Of a stretch of 64,000 nucleotides of DNA, positions 36,724 through 45,560 are shown piece by piece. The position numbers and the translations under genes are program-made. Below the pieces are notes generated by a model. That model searched no databases. It saw only the letters and a program-made list of their open reading frames with translations, and was not told where the DNA came from. Each line of letters begins with the position of its first letter. The first letter of the stretch is position 1. Source of the DNA: Marinicauda pacifica. GTDB lineage: Bacteria > Pseudomonadota > Alphaproteobacteria > Caulobacterales > Maricaulaceae. The stretch covers positions 1,116,501-1,180,500 of the forward strand of contig NZ_SRXV01000001.1 of the NCBI RefSeq assembly GCF_004793635.1, read 5' to 3'.

Positions 36724-37938
36724 CTAGAAATCTCCTGCAAAGACGCGGGTATGCAGCGGGTTGAAGCCGATGCGGTAGGTCAGCTCGGCCGGGTGGCGGA
36801 CATCCCACACGGCGAGATCGGCACGGCAGCCCGCAGCGATCACTCCGGCATCACTCAAGCCCAGCGCCCGCGCGGCGTTGCGCGTGGTTCCGGCAAGCGC
36901 CTCTTCCGGGGTGACGCGAAACAGGGTCGCGGCCATGTTCATCGCCAGCAGAAGCGAGGTGAGAGGCGCGGTTCCAGGATTGCAGTCGGTCGCCACAGCG
37001 AGCCTGACGCCTTCCCGGCGCAGCACGGCGAGCGGCGGCAGCCTTGTCTCGCGCAGCGTGTAGAAGGCCCCCGGGACCAGCACACCGACCGTGTCCGCTT
37101 CGGCGAGCGCCTTCGCACCGGATTCATCAATATATTCAAGGTGGTCGGCGGACAATCCACCATAGCGCGCCGTCAGCGCCGAGCCGCCGAGATTGGACAA
37201 TTGTTCGGCATGCAGCTTGACCGGCAGACCCAGCTTTCGGGCCGCATCGAAGACGCGCGCCATCTGGGCGGTCGAGAAGGCGATGCCCTCGCAGAAGCCA
37301 TCGACCGCATCGACGAGCCCGGCCTCATGCGCCGCGTCGAGGCCCGGCAGGACCACGTCGTCGATATAGGCGTCCGCGCGGCCTTCATACTCGGGCGGGA
37401 CGGTGTGAGCGGCAAGATAGGTGGTACGAACGCGCACCGGCCGGACCTCGGCGATGCGGCGCGCCACGCGCAGCATTTTCAGCTCGTCCTCAATCGTCAG
37501 GCCATAGCCCGACTTGATCTCGAGCGTCGTCACGCCTTCGCGCAGAAGCGTATCGACGCGCGGCAGGGCCTGCTCCAGAAGGGCGTCTTCACTGGCGGCC
37601 CGGGTATCGCGAACCGTGGACAGGATGCCGCCGCCGGCCCTGGCGACCTCTTCGTAGCTCGCCCCCTCCAGACGCTGCTCGAACTCGCGCGCCCGGTCCC
37701 CGCCGAACACGATATGGGTGTGGCAATCGATCAGACCCGGCGTGACGAGGCGTCCGTCCAGATCGACCGTGCGCGCGGTCTTGAATGCGGCCGGCACGTC
37801 ATCGTGCGGGCCGCACCAGGCAATCGTCTCGCCCTCGATCGCGACCGCCGCGTTCTCGATCAGGCCGTAGGGCGTCCCGCCCTCGGTCATCGTGGCCAGT
37901 CTTGCGTTTGTCAGAAGGGTTGCGGGCACGGGCGCCAC
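36724..37938 (-). CDS. hutI: Imidazolonepropionase
   Basis: 404 residues. HutI hydrolyses imidazolone propionate to formiminoglutamate (third step) using one metal ion. Motifs: [19 protein letters not shown] (metal HxH), [27 protein letters not shown] and [11 protein letters not shown]. The GTG at 37938 is chosen because the longer frame (to 37977) would start inside the promoter -10 region, at a site without a ribosome signal. First gene of the minus-strand hut operon. Confidence 0.95.
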   Translation of the reverse strand: MAPVPATLLTNARLATMTEGGTPYGLIENAAVAIEGETIAWCGPHDDVPAAFKTARTVDLDGRLVTPGLIDCHTHIVFGGDRAREFEQRLEGASYEEVARAGGGILSTVRDTRAASEDALLEQALPRVDTLLREGVTTLEIKSGYGLTIEDELKMLRVARRIAEVRPVRVRTTYLAAHTVPPEYEGRADAYIDDVVLPGLDAAHEAGLVDAVDGFCEGIAFSTAQMARVFDAARKLGLPVKLHAEQLSNLGGSALTARYGGLSADHLEYIDESGAKALAEADTVGVLVPGAFYTLRETRLPPLAVLRREGVRLAVATDCNPGTAPLTSLLLAMNMAATLFRVTPEEALAGTTRNAARALGLSDAGVIAAGCRADLAVWDVRHPAELTYRIGFNPLHTRVFAGDF

Positions 37939-37939
37939 C

Positions 37940-37990
37940 TTGAATAACTCGCGTTTAGCTGCATTATGTGTGCACATATTAACGTGTCAA
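37940..37990. promoter_or_regulatory. Divergent hutI / hutF promoters with a HutC-like operator
   Basis: Minus strand: TTGACA (37990-37985), 16-base spacer, CATAAT (37968-37963), reading into hutI. Plus strand: TTGAAT (37940-37945), 16-base spacer, CATTAT (37962-37967), reading into hutF. An imperfect palindrome centred at 37972/37973 (TTATGTGTGCACATATTA, perfect over TGTGCACA) lies inside the hutI spacer and next to the hutF -10. One repressor dimer could block both. HutC, encoded at 39363, is the likely ligand. Confidence 0.7.
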
Positions 37991-39366
37991 TGGGGTCCGG
38001 CGTGCAGAAAATCTGGGCAGAACACGCACTGGCCAGCGGCGTCTGGCGCGCTGGCGTTCAGGTGACGATCGGGGATGACGGCCGGATCGAGGCGCTCGCC
38101 GACGGGCGCGATAGCGATGCGCTCCGCGTCGGCGTCCTGCTGCCGGCTCCGGCCAATCTTCACTCCCACGCGATCCAGCGCGCGATGGCCGGCCTCACCG
38201 AGGCGCGCGCCGCCGACACCGGAGACAGTTTCTGGACCTGGCGTGCACTGATGTATCGCTTTCTGGACGCGGTCGGCCCCGACGACCTGGAGGCCATCGC
38301 CGCGCTCGGCCAGATGGAGATGCTGGAAGCGGGCTATGCCTGCGTGGGTGAATTTCACTACATCCACCACGCGCCGGACGGGACGCCGTATGACGACCTG
38401 GCCGAGCTCGCCGGGCGCATCGCTGCCGCGGCGGACCAGAGCGGTATCGGTCTGACGCTGCTACCGGTCCTCTACCAGCAGGCCGGGTGCGACGGGTCGC
38501 CGCTCGGACGCGGACAGGTGCGCTTCGGAAATTCCGGCGACCGGTTCGCCGCCCTGTTCGAGCGCAGCTCGCAGATCGTGGAGCGCCTCGGCCCGGATGC
38601 GGGCATCGGCGTGGCGCCCCACTCCTTGAGAGCGGTGAACCGGGAGGGTCTTGCAGACTGTCTCACCCTGGCGCCGGACCGGCCGGTGCACATCCATATC
38701 GCTGAACAGACCGGCGAGGTGGACGAGGTCATGGCCCATTATGGCCAGCGCCCGGTCGACTGGCTGATGAACGCGCACGAAGTCGATGAGCGCTGGTGTC
38801 TCGTTCATGCCACCCACATGACTGCCGCCGAAACGGCGCGGCTGGCGCGGTCGGGCGCAGTCGCCGGCCTCTGCCCGGTGACGGAAGCCAGTCTCGGCGA
38901 TGGGATTTTCGACGGAGCCGACTATCTCACACAGGGTGGACTGTTCGGAATCGGGACCGATTCCAATATCCGTATCTCGCTGAGTGAAGAGCTTCGCCTC
39001 CTGGAATATTCCCAACGCCTTCGTGACAAGGGCCGCGCCATCCTGGCGTCCCGGGAAAGCTCGACAGGACGGACGTTGTTCGAGGGCGCGGTGCGCGGCG
39101 GCGCGCAGGCAACCGGCCGCGAGAGCGGGAGCCTGGCGCAAGGCGAATGGGCCGATCTGTTGGCGCTCGATTCCGCGTCCCTCGATCTGGACGGGCGGGA
39201 GGGAGACACGCTTCTCGACAGCTTCGTGTTCGCGCACGGCGACGGCGCGGTGAGCGATGTCTGGTCGGCCGGGCGTCACATGGTGCGCGAGGGCCGCCAT
39301 GTGCACCGCGACGCCATTGTCTCGCGCTATCGCGCGGCGCTGCGATCATTGAGGGAGCGCGCATGA
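37990..39366 (+). CDS. hutF: Formimidoylglutamate deiminase
   Basis: 458 residues of the amidohydrolase superfamily. HutF releases ammonia from formiminoglutamate to give N-formylglutamate. Motifs: ANLHSHAIQRAMAGLTE (metal HxH), VGEFHYIHH, GVAPHSLRAV, HIHIAEQTGEVDE and GIGTDSNIRIS (metal Asp). The ATG at 37990 (MGSGVQKIWAEHA) lies about 15 bases after the predicted transcription start; the ATG at 37966 falls in the -10 box and is rejected. It overlaps hutC by ATGA. Confidence 0.94.
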   Translation: MGSGVQKIWAEHALASGVWRAGVQVTIGDDGRIEALADGRDSDALRVGVLLPAPANLHSHAIQRAMAGLTEARAADTGDSFWTWRALMYRFLDAVGPDDLEAIAALGQMEMLEAGYACVGEFHYIHHAPDGTPYDDLAELAGRIAAAADQSGIGLTLLPVLYQQAGCDGSPLGRGQVRFGNSGDRFAALFERSSQIVERLGPDAGIGVAPHSLRAVNREGLADCLTLAPDRPVHIHIAEQTGEVDEVMAHYGQRPVDWLMNAHEVDERWCLVHATHMTAAETARLARSGAVAGLCPVTEASLGDGIFDGADYLTQGGLFGIGTDSNIRISLSEELRLLEYSQRLRDKGRAILASRESSTGRTLFEGAVRGGAQATGRESGSLAQGEWADLLALDSASLDLDGREGDTLLDSFVFAHGDGAVSDVWSAGRHMVREGRHVHRDAIVSRYRAALRSLRERA

Positions 39367-40067
39367 CCGAAACGCTCGACACAAGGTCCTGGCGCGGTGT
39401 GCATGTCGAATTGCTGCGCCGGATCCAGACCAAGGAATGGCTGCCGGGCGCGCCAATCCCGAACGAGGCCGATCTTGCCATCGAGTTTGGATGCGCGCGA
39501 ACGACGGTGAACCGGGCGATGCGCGAGCTGGCCGAAGCCGGCCTGATCGACCGCAAGCGCCGTGCGGGCACCCGCGTCGCCCTGAATCCGGTCAGCCGGG
39601 TCGTGCTCGACATTCCCATCATCCGGCTAGAGGTCGAACAGCGCAATGCAAGCTGGCGCTACACGCTGCTGGAGCGCGCGGTGTGCCCGGCTCCGGTCGC
39701 GATCAGCTCCCGGCTGGGGCTGGACCGCGAGACGGCCATGCTGCACCTGAGCGGGCTGCACTTTGCCGACAACAAGCCCTTCCTCCACGAGGATCGCTGG
39801 ATCAACCTGTCTGCCGTACCCGGCGTGGAGCGCGTCGATTTTTCGGCCATCAGCGCGAATGAATGGCTGCTCCAGAATGCGCGCTTCACCCATGGCGACA
39901 TCACGTTTTCCGCTGAGGTCGCGGGAGAGTCGCGCGCCGGCTTGCTGAGCGCGGACCCGGCGGCGGCAATCTTCGTTGTGGATCGCATCACTTGGGACCA
40001 GGGCCAAGCCATCACCAGCGTGCGCCTCTCCTATGCGCCCGGCTACGATCTGCATTCGAAGATCTGA
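39363..40067 (+). CDS. hutC: GntR/HutC family repressor of histidine utilisation
   Basis: 234 residues. A GntR winged helix (GVHVELLRRIQTKEWLPGAPIP, then EADLAIEFGCARTTVNRAMREL) and a UTRA ligand domain from about residue 85 (RLEVEQRNASW, LHFADNKPFLHEDRWINL). HutC represses hut genes until urocanate binds the UTRA domain. It is coupled to hutF and so falls under its own control if it binds the 37.97-kb operator. Confidence 0.94.
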   Translation: MTETLDTRSWRGVHVELLRRIQTKEWLPGAPIPNEADLAIEFGCARTTVNRAMRELAEAGLIDRKRRAGTRVALNPVSRVVLDIPIIRLEVEQRNASWRYTLLERAVCPAPVAISSRLGLDRETAMLHLSGLHFADNKPFLHEDRWINLSAVPGVERVDFSAISANEWLLQNARFTHGDITFSAEVAGESRAGLLSADPAAAIFVVDRITWDQGQAITSVRLSYAPGYDLHSKI

Positions 40068-40091
40068 GTGCCTCCGACGCGACCGGCAGCG

Positions 40092-40448
40092 CTATCGGCA
40101 GGTTTCCAGGAACAGGACCGGCGCCCCGATCCACAGGGTCGACACGAGTGCGGCGAGTGTCACCAGGGCCGAAGCGCCCTTCAGGAAGTCTCCAGCCGGA
40201 CCGGTCCAGCGCTTCGCGGCGCTGTGCAGCGGCACGAAGAGCGCAAGGCCTGCCGCGAGATGGGCGGCCCAAATCGCCAGCAAAACGGCGCGCTGGACCG
40301 TCAGAGGTCCGAGCTCCATACCCGGCCACCCGGCCCGGCATCCGATCGCATGCACGCCGTAGAGCAGCACGAAGCCGGAACTCCAGACCGTGAATCCGGC
40401 TACGAGCCAGAGAAGATTCAGGCCGGAAAACCGCCCGTCGCCGCTCAT
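40092..40448 (-). CDS. Small membrane protein of the oxidase operon
   Basis: 118 residues with three hydrophobic helices (LLWLVAGFTVWSSGFVLLYG, AVLLAIWAAHLAAGLALFV and ASALVTLAALVSTLWIG). No known domain recognised. It overlaps the end of the fused oxidase subunit gene by ATGA and is the last gene of the operon, so it may be an extra subunit or assembly factor of this oxidase. Convergent with hutC. Confidence 0.65.
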   Translation of the reverse strand: MSGDGRFSGLNLLWLVAGFTVWSSGFVLLYGVHAIGCRAGWPGMELGPLTVQRAVLLAIWAAHLAAGLALFVPLHSAAKRWTGPAGDFLKGASALVTLAALVSTLWIGAPVLFLETCR

Positions 40449-42967
40449 GCTCCACCCCCCATCGCGAGCGGCAGGCCATAGACGAAGACCAGGCCCGCGA
40501 GCGCGCAGACCGCCGTATATGCGTGCCACAGCGCCGGAGCGCGGGCGTCCGTTGCCCGGACTGGCGAGATGAAGCCCGCCTGCCCACGCGCCACGGCGTA
40601 TGCCGAGAACAGCGCCCCCACTCCGGCGTGCAGGAACCCATAGCCCAGCAGCGCGGCGGTCGCGGCGCCGTAAGCGTGTCCGGTCGGCGGCGGCGCGGCC
40701 ATGATCAGGATCGCAACCAGCCCGGCCCCGCCAAGGACCGAGAATATCCCGGCCAATGCCTGAAACAGATCGCGGCCCGGCCTCGCCGACGCGTTCAACG
40801 CCCTGGCCCGCCCGGCGCTCACCGCGGACAGGATAAGCCCCGATGCCGTCAGCACAGCCAGCCCAATGCCGCCTTCGATCATGCGCGGCGGGGGCCAGTT
40901 CGGGGCGATGGTCCACAAGAAGAGATAACCAAACAGCAGCGAGGCAAAGAATGTCCCGTTGGCGACCAGGAAGTAGATCAGGCCTAGCCAGACCGGCGGC
41001 CTGGCCGCGCTGTGATAGAGCGGCAGCTCCAGGCCGAGCCCCGCAGCTTCCGGCTCGCCATCGTTCTTCGCGCCCATGCTCCACAGCCAGCGCCAGACGC
41101 ACACCGCCGCCAGGCCCAGCCCAACCGGCGAGAACGCGTAGAAACCGAAGAGGAAGCAGCCAAAGAAGATTGCCAGCGAGAGGGCGGTGAGGATCGGGAG
41201 ATAGTCATTCTGCGGCAGGACGATGATCTGATCGGGCTCGCCAGTCGCCATGTCGACGCCGAGCGTTTCCATCTGCCCGTCCCGGACGCGGCCGAGATAC
41301 CCCTCGCCGCGTGCGAGCTGTGCGCCGAGGTCCGGATCGTCGATCAGGGGATCGCGCGACGACACGCGCGGCAAGGCCGCGAAGTTATAGCTGGGCGCCG
41401 GGGTAGGCATCGCCCAGTCGAGTGTCGTGCCCTTCCAGGGGTTGCGCCGGAAGCGGCGGCCGAAGCGGAACTGGAGCACGAGATCGAGCGTGAAGACCGC
41501 AAAGCCCGCGGCCATGACGAATCCGCCGAAGGACGAGATCAGATTGGGCAGATCCCAGCCCAGCCCGGCCTCATATGTGAATACGCGCCTGGGCATGCCC
41601 AGAAGGCCGGTGAGGTGCATGACCAGAAAGGTCGTGTTGAAGCCTATGAAGATCAGCCAGAAGGCGGTTCTGGACACGGAAAACACCGGGAGCCGCCCGG
41701 TCATGAGCGGCAGCCAGTAGTAGACCGCGGCGAGCATCGGGAACACGAAGCCCCCGATCAGCACATAGTGGAGGTGGGCTACCACGAAATGGGTGTCATG
41801 GACCTGCCAGTCGAAGGGCACGATCGCCAGCATCACGCCGGTCAGCCCGCCGAAGATGAAGACCGAGAAAAAGCCCAGAAGGTAGAGCATGGGCAGGCTG
41901 AGGTGCAGCCGACCCTTCAGGAGCGTCGCGGTCCAGGCAAAAATCTGGACCGCCGTGGGGATGGCCACCAGCGTGCTGGCGGCGGAGAAAAATGCCAGAG
42001 CCAGATGGGGAATTCCCGTAGTGAACATGTGGTGGACCCACAGGCCGAAGCTGAGGAAGGCAAGCGCGATGATGGCGGCCACGATCCACGCATAGCCGAC
42101 GATCCTCGTCCTCGCGAAAACCGGGATAAGGGTCGAGACCACGCCGGCCGCGGGCAGGAAGATGATGTAGACTTCCGGATGGCCGAACAGCCAGAACAGG
42201 TGTTGCCACAGAAGCGGCGCACCGCCGGCATCAGGCGCGAAGAACGGCCAGCCGAAGGCGCGTTCGATCTCAAGCAGCACGCTGCCGAGAATGAGGGGTG
42301 GGAAGCCGACCAGCATCATCGCGGCGGTGATCAGCAGATACCACGCCATCAGCGGCATGCGATGCAGGGCCATGCCGCCGGTGCGGACCTTGAGCACGGT
42401 GACGACAAACTCCACCGCGGCGCAGATCGCGCTGACCTCGACAAAGGTGACGCCCAGCAGCCAGACATCGGCATTGATCCCGGGGGAATAGGCCTTCGAG
42501 GCCAGCGGGACATACATGAACCAGCCGCCGTCCGGTGCCACGCCGAAAACGAAGGAGGCCAGGATCGCCACACCGCCGAACAGGTAGCACCAGTAGCCGA
42601 ACGCGCTCAGGCGCGGATAGGCGAGATCGCGAGCGCCCAGGAGCTTGGGCAAAAGGTAGAGCGCGACCCCCTCTATGAGCGGGATCGCGAAGAGGAACAT
42701 CATCACCGTGCCGTGCAGGGTGAAGAGCTGGTTGTAGACCTCCGGCCCGAGGAAGGGGTTCTGCGGGCGGGCGAGCTGGGCGCGCATCAGCATCGCCATC
42801 AGGCCGCCAATGGCGAAGAACACGAATGCCGTCACAATGAAGCGCCGGCCCACGACGCTGTGATTGACGGTCGAAAATGCGGCCAAACCCTTCGGCGCGC
42901 GCCAGATCGCGTCGAGCGCGCGGTGCAGCCCGATGGGCGTCATGCGGCCTGTGCCCTGCTCGCTCAT
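40445..42967 (-). CDS. ctaD: Cytochrome c oxidase, fused subunits I and III
   Basis: 840 residues. Residues 20-545 are COX1 with twelve helices: LHGTVMMFLFAIP (haem His), WLFGHPEVYIIFLP (CuB His, Glu-Val-Tyr of the D-channel, so an A1-type enzyme) and VAHLHYVLIGG (haem His pair). After a soluble segment, residues 590-830 hold COX3-type helices (VWLGLIYFLVANGTFFASLLFGYLFLW-like). The fusion explains the absence of a separate ctaE. It reduces oxygen to water in the inner membrane. It overlaps subunit II by ATGA. Confidence 0.93.
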   Translation of the reverse strand: MSEQGTGRMTPIGLHRALDAIWRAPKGLAAFSTVNHSVVGRRFIVTAFVFFAIGGLMAMLMRAQLARPQNPFLGPEVYNQLFTLHGTVMMFLFAIPLIEGVALYLLPKLLGARDLAYPRLSAFGYWCYLFGGVAILASFVFGVAPDGGWFMYVPLASKAYSPGINADVWLLGVTFVEVSAICAAVEFVVTVLKVRTGGMALHRMPLMAWYLLITAAMMLVGFPPLILGSVLLEIERAFGWPFFAPDAGGAPLLWQHLFWLFGHPEVYIIFLPAAGVVSTLIPVFARTRIVGYAWIVAAIIALAFLSFGLWVHHMFTTGIPHLALAFFSAASTLVAIPTAVQIFAWTATLLKGRLHLSLPMLYLLGFFSVFIFGGLTGVMLAIVPFDWQVHDTHFVVAHLHYVLIGGFVFPMLAAVYYWLPLMTGRLPVFSVSRTAFWLIFIGFNTTFLVMHLTGLLGMPRRVFTYEAGLGWDLPNLISSFGGFVMAAGFAVFTLDLVLQFRFGRRFRRNPWKGTTLDWAMPTPAPSYNFAALPRVSSRDPLIDDPDLGAQLARGEGYLGRVRDGQMETLGVDMATGEPDQIIVLPQNDYLPILTALSLAIFFGCFLFGFYAFSPVGLGLAAVCVWRWLWSMGAKNDGEPEAAGLGLELPLYHSAARPPVWLGLIYFLVANGTFFASLLFGYLFLWTIAPNWPPPRMIEGGIGLAVLTASGLILSAVSAGRARALNASARPGRDLFQALAGIFSVLGGAGLVAILIMAAPPPTGHAYGAATAALLGYGFLHAGVGALFSAYAVARGQAGFISPVRATDARAPALWHAYTAVCALAGLVFVYGLPLAMGGGA

Positions 42968-43671
42968 CGCTCGTCCCCCTCACCTGCCGCGCCGGTGTCA
43001 CCCGGCGCATAGGCAACAACCATGAAATTCATGCCTGCATGGCCCAGGCCGCAAAACTCCGCGCACTGGCCGCGATACTCACCCGGCTCGTCGGCCTGGA
43101 TACGCAGGTGGGTCGTCTGTCCGGGAATGGCATCGATCTTCCCGGCGAGCCGGGGAATCCAGAAGGCGTGAATGACGTCGACAGCCGTGACGGCGACATC
43201 GACCGGCTCGCCGGCCGGAATGTACAGAACGCCCGCCTCACTGCCGGTTTCACCGGGAGCGCCGTCCGGATAGGAGAAGCGCCAGCCCCATTGATAGGCC
43301 TCGGCCTGTACTTCGTAGACCTCGCCGCGCGCGCCGGTCATGGACTCGCCCGTCGGTAGCGCCCAGGCCAGCAGCGCGGTGAGAACCACCATCGGAAAGC
43401 CGACACCTCCGCCAATCAGCCAGACGCGGTCTGGAACGTCTCGCAACCCGTCGCGGTTGAGGAAGGCATAGCCGATGAGGCCAAGCACGCCGCTCAGGAT
43501 GACCGCCGACCCGGCAATCATCACCCACCACACTGCCGCAAGATCACGCGCCGCGGGACCGGCGGGATCGAGTGCAGAGAAGGGCCCGGAGCAGGCCGAT
43601 ACCGCCAGGGCCGCACCCAAGGCCGCAAGGGGAGACCAAAACCGATGCCGAGTTCGAAAGACCCTGCTCAC
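42964..43671 (-). CDS. ctaC: Cytochrome c oxidase subunit II
   Basis: 235 residues. A lipoprotein-type signal ends in AVSAC; two helices anchor a periplasmic cupredoxin domain. The binuclear CuA site is complete: His in VIHAFWIP and CAEFCGLGHAGM (Cys, Glu, Cys, His, Met). No haem c domain is fused on. The GTG start at 43671 has GGAAGGA just upstream; a longer frame (to 44118) has no family sequence. The first 27 bases overlap the divergent DUF2231 gene. Confidence 0.9.
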   Translation of the reverse strand: MSRVFRTRHRFWSPLAALGAALAVSACSGPFSALDPAGPAARDLAAVWWVMIAGSAVILSGVLGLIGYAFLNRDGLRDVPDRVWLIGGGVGFPMVVLTALLAWALPTGESMTGARGEVYEVQAEAYQWGWRFSYPDGAPGETGSEAGVLYIPAGEPVDVAVTAVDVIHAFWIPRLAGKIDAIPGQTTHLRIQADEPGEYRGQCAEFCGLGHAGMNFMVVAYAPGDTGAAGEGDER

Positions 43672-44208
43672 AATCCTTCCGCCGCAGACCCGGCCTGGCA
43701 CGATCTCGACTCGCGCATCGCGGTCGCCGGCCACCCGGTGCACGCGATGCTGGTCGCCTTTCCCATTGCCGGGGTTTTCGCGACCGCCTTTGCCGATGTC
43801 GCCTACTGGTGGACGAGCGATCCGTTCTGGGTCCGCGCGGCATTGTGGGCCAGCGGCGGAGCTTTCGCGATGGGGTGCGTCGCGGCGCTGTCGGGTCTGG
43901 GCGAGATGGTCTTCGTGCCCGGCGTACGGCGCCGGGCCGCTGCCTGGAGCCATGCCGTCGCGGCGATGGTTCTGATCGGGATCGTCGGGGCAAGCTGGGC
44001 GTGGCGTCTCCAGGAAGGCCAGGCAGCGGTCCTGCCCTGGGGGCTGGTGCTGTCCTGGATCGGCCTTGCGGTCGTGGGCATCGCCGGATGGCATGGGGGC
44101 AAACTCGTGTTCGAACATCAGGTCGGGACCGCCATGGCGCCGGAGGACGGGGCAGCTGCGGAACCGGAGCCGCCGGCCTCATCGATGAACGGCAAGTCCT
44201 TGTCCTGA
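43645..44208 (+). CDS. DUF2231 membrane protein, antisense within the oxidase operon
   Basis: 187 residues. DUF2231 signature: IAVAGHPVHAMLVAFPIA, then four membrane helices and GWHGGKLVFEHQVGTAM. The two conserved His-containing motifs suggest haem or metal binding; function is unknown. The ATG at 43645 follows GGGGAG. The gene overlaps the 5' end of subunit II by 27 bases and the 3' end of the CopD-like gene by 91, occupying the 446-base gap between them on the opposite strand. Confidence 0.87.
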   Translation: MPSSKDPAHNPSAADPAWHDLDSRIAVAGHPVHAMLVAFPIAGVFATAFADVAYWWTSDPFWVRAALWASGGAFAMGCVAALSGLGEMVFVPGVRRRAAAWSHAVAAMVLIGIVGASWAWRLQEGQAAVLPWGLVLSWIGLAVVGIAGWHGGKLVFEHQVGTAMAPEDGAAAEPEPPASSMNGKSLS

Positions 44209-44663
44209 CCTTCCAGCATCCATTGAGGAAACAGGTCGCGATCAACCACCGGCCGGTGGAGGACGAGCCAGAGTGTCGCGGTGACGAAGACAATTGCCGC
44301 AAGGAGCAATGCCATCCGGCGGAACTCAGTCGGTTTGGCTTCGGGCGCTTCGAGCTGATCGAGCACCCGGCCTATCAGCATGTGCGTGCCGCCCATCCCG
44401 GCCACCGCAACAAGTTTCAAGAACAGCCAGTCGCCAAGCATCACACCGGAAAAGATCAACGCGGTTCCGGTCCCGATGGCGACCAGGGCAGCCGGCGACA
44501 CGATCGCATCGTAGGCGAAGCGCGTGAAATGGTGCAGGCGCACTTCCACGGCCCGATTGGCCAGCTCCTGCTTGCGGCGCAGGAGTGGTGGCAGGGCGAT
44601 CAATCCGCCGGCCCAGACCGTCAGCGCGAAAATATGCGCCGCTTTCAAAGCGATGACGATCAC
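44118..44663 (-). CDS. CopD-like membrane protein of the oxidase operon
   Basis: 181 residues with four membrane helices. Conserved His residues sit in LKAAHIFALTVWAGGLI and RLHHFTRFAYDAIVSPAALVAI, the pattern of the CopD/YidH-like cytochrome b561-type family. It may deliver copper or haem to the oxidase. The GTG at 44663 overlaps the ctaG stop (GTGA). The C-terminal tail (about 30 residues, Gly/Ser/Ala-rich) lies antisense to the end of the DUF2231 gene. Confidence 0.78.
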   Translation of the reverse strand: MIVIALKAAHIFALTVWAGGLIALPPLLRRKQELANRAVEVRLHHFTRFAYDAIVSPAALVAIGTGTALIFSGVMLGDWLFLKLVAVAGMGGTHMLIGRVLDQLEAPEAKPTEFRRMALLLAAIVFVTATLWLVLHRPVVDRDLFPQWMLEGQDKDLPFIDEAGGSGSAAAPSSGAMAVPT

Positions 44664-45433
44664 GCGGGGCTCTCCGCATTGAGGCGGACGAACCAGCGGC
44701 GCACCACCACCACCAGGACTGCGAGATATGGGACCATTCCCGGCACCCACATCAGGAGGCCGGCGAGCTGCTGGTCGGCCAGCGGGCTGAGCTCCCAGGG
44801 CGCTGTCGTGGCGAAATGCGGGATGTAGAGCGGTTCGGGCGCAAAGGCGATGAGCGCTCCCAGAAAACCCATCTGCGCGACGAAACCGGTCAGGATGGAG
44901 GCCAGCGCGACCGGCCGGTCGCAGCGCGCACCGACGCAGCGCCAGAATCCGATGGCCGTGACCAGGAGGGAAAGCTGCATCAGCCAGTAGCCAGCATCGT
45001 AACTCAGCGCGAAGGCGTAGGGCGCGGGCCCGTGCCAGAGCCAGAAGACCGCCACGTGGGCGCCGATCGCAATCGTCGCGAATCCGGCTCCGCGCTCGAT
45101 CGGCCGCACCTGTCCCATGGCGGCGGACAGCGGCGGCGCGGCGGCCGCGACCAGAGCGATGTGGTTTGCAACGCGGACCGAAAACAGTGCTGCACTCATC
45201 GCGCACAGGGGGGTCACGAAGAGCGCGAACAGTACAAGCCACGCGCCTGCAGCCGCTCCTCCGTGGCGCGTTCGCACGAATTTCATGCCGATCCAGACCG
45301 CCGCGGCGGCCAGAGCGAGCAGAAGGGGCGGATCCAGATTCCAGTCGGTGAGAAGCGACGCGGGGTCTGCGCCGGGGCCGCAATACGGCACCCAAGCGCG
45401 CGTGTTAGAGATCGAAGCCGCCACCATGCTCAT
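44660..45433 (-). CDS. ctaG: Cytochrome c oxidase assembly protein, CtaG (caa3) type
   Basis: 257 residues with about seven membrane helices. Family segments: YCGPGADPASLLTDWNLD, LFSVRVANHIALVAAAAPPL, WHGPAPYAFALS, WLMQLSLLVTAIGFW, and near the end LADQQLAGLLMWVPGMVPY. This is the multi-helix CtaG of caa3-type clusters, not the small Cox11 protein that shares the ctaG name. First gene of the oxidase operon; divergent from the epimerase-VKOR fusion over 127 bases. Confidence 0.88.
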   Translation of the reverse strand: MSMVAASISNTRAWVPYCGPGADPASLLTDWNLDPPLLLALAAAAVWIGMKFVRTRHGGAAAGAWLVLFALFVTPLCAMSAALFSVRVANHIALVAAAAPPLSAAMGQVRPIERGAGFATIAIGAHVAVFWLWHGPAPYAFALSYDAGYWLMQLSLLVTAIGFWRCVGARCDRPVALASILTGFVAQMGFLGALIAFAPEPLYIPHFATTAPWELSPLADQQLAGLLMWVPGMVPYLAVLVVVVRRWFVRLNAESPA

Positions 45434-45560
45434 ATCTGCCTAACGAGCAGAGGTCCCCAGCGTTCCCTGCGCCGAAGAACCGGGGAGCGCTGACGCAAGT
45501 TCCCAGCACGCCGGTCCGATCCGGAGGGCGCTTGGAACAATCGTTAAAAGGACTGGTTAG

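Noticed and set aside
41012..43012. A 666-codon plus-strand frame over the oxidase genes
   Set aside because: It is antisense to the COX1-COX3 fusion and is dominated by His, Gln, Arg and Glu runs with no domain pattern, typical of a mirror frame.
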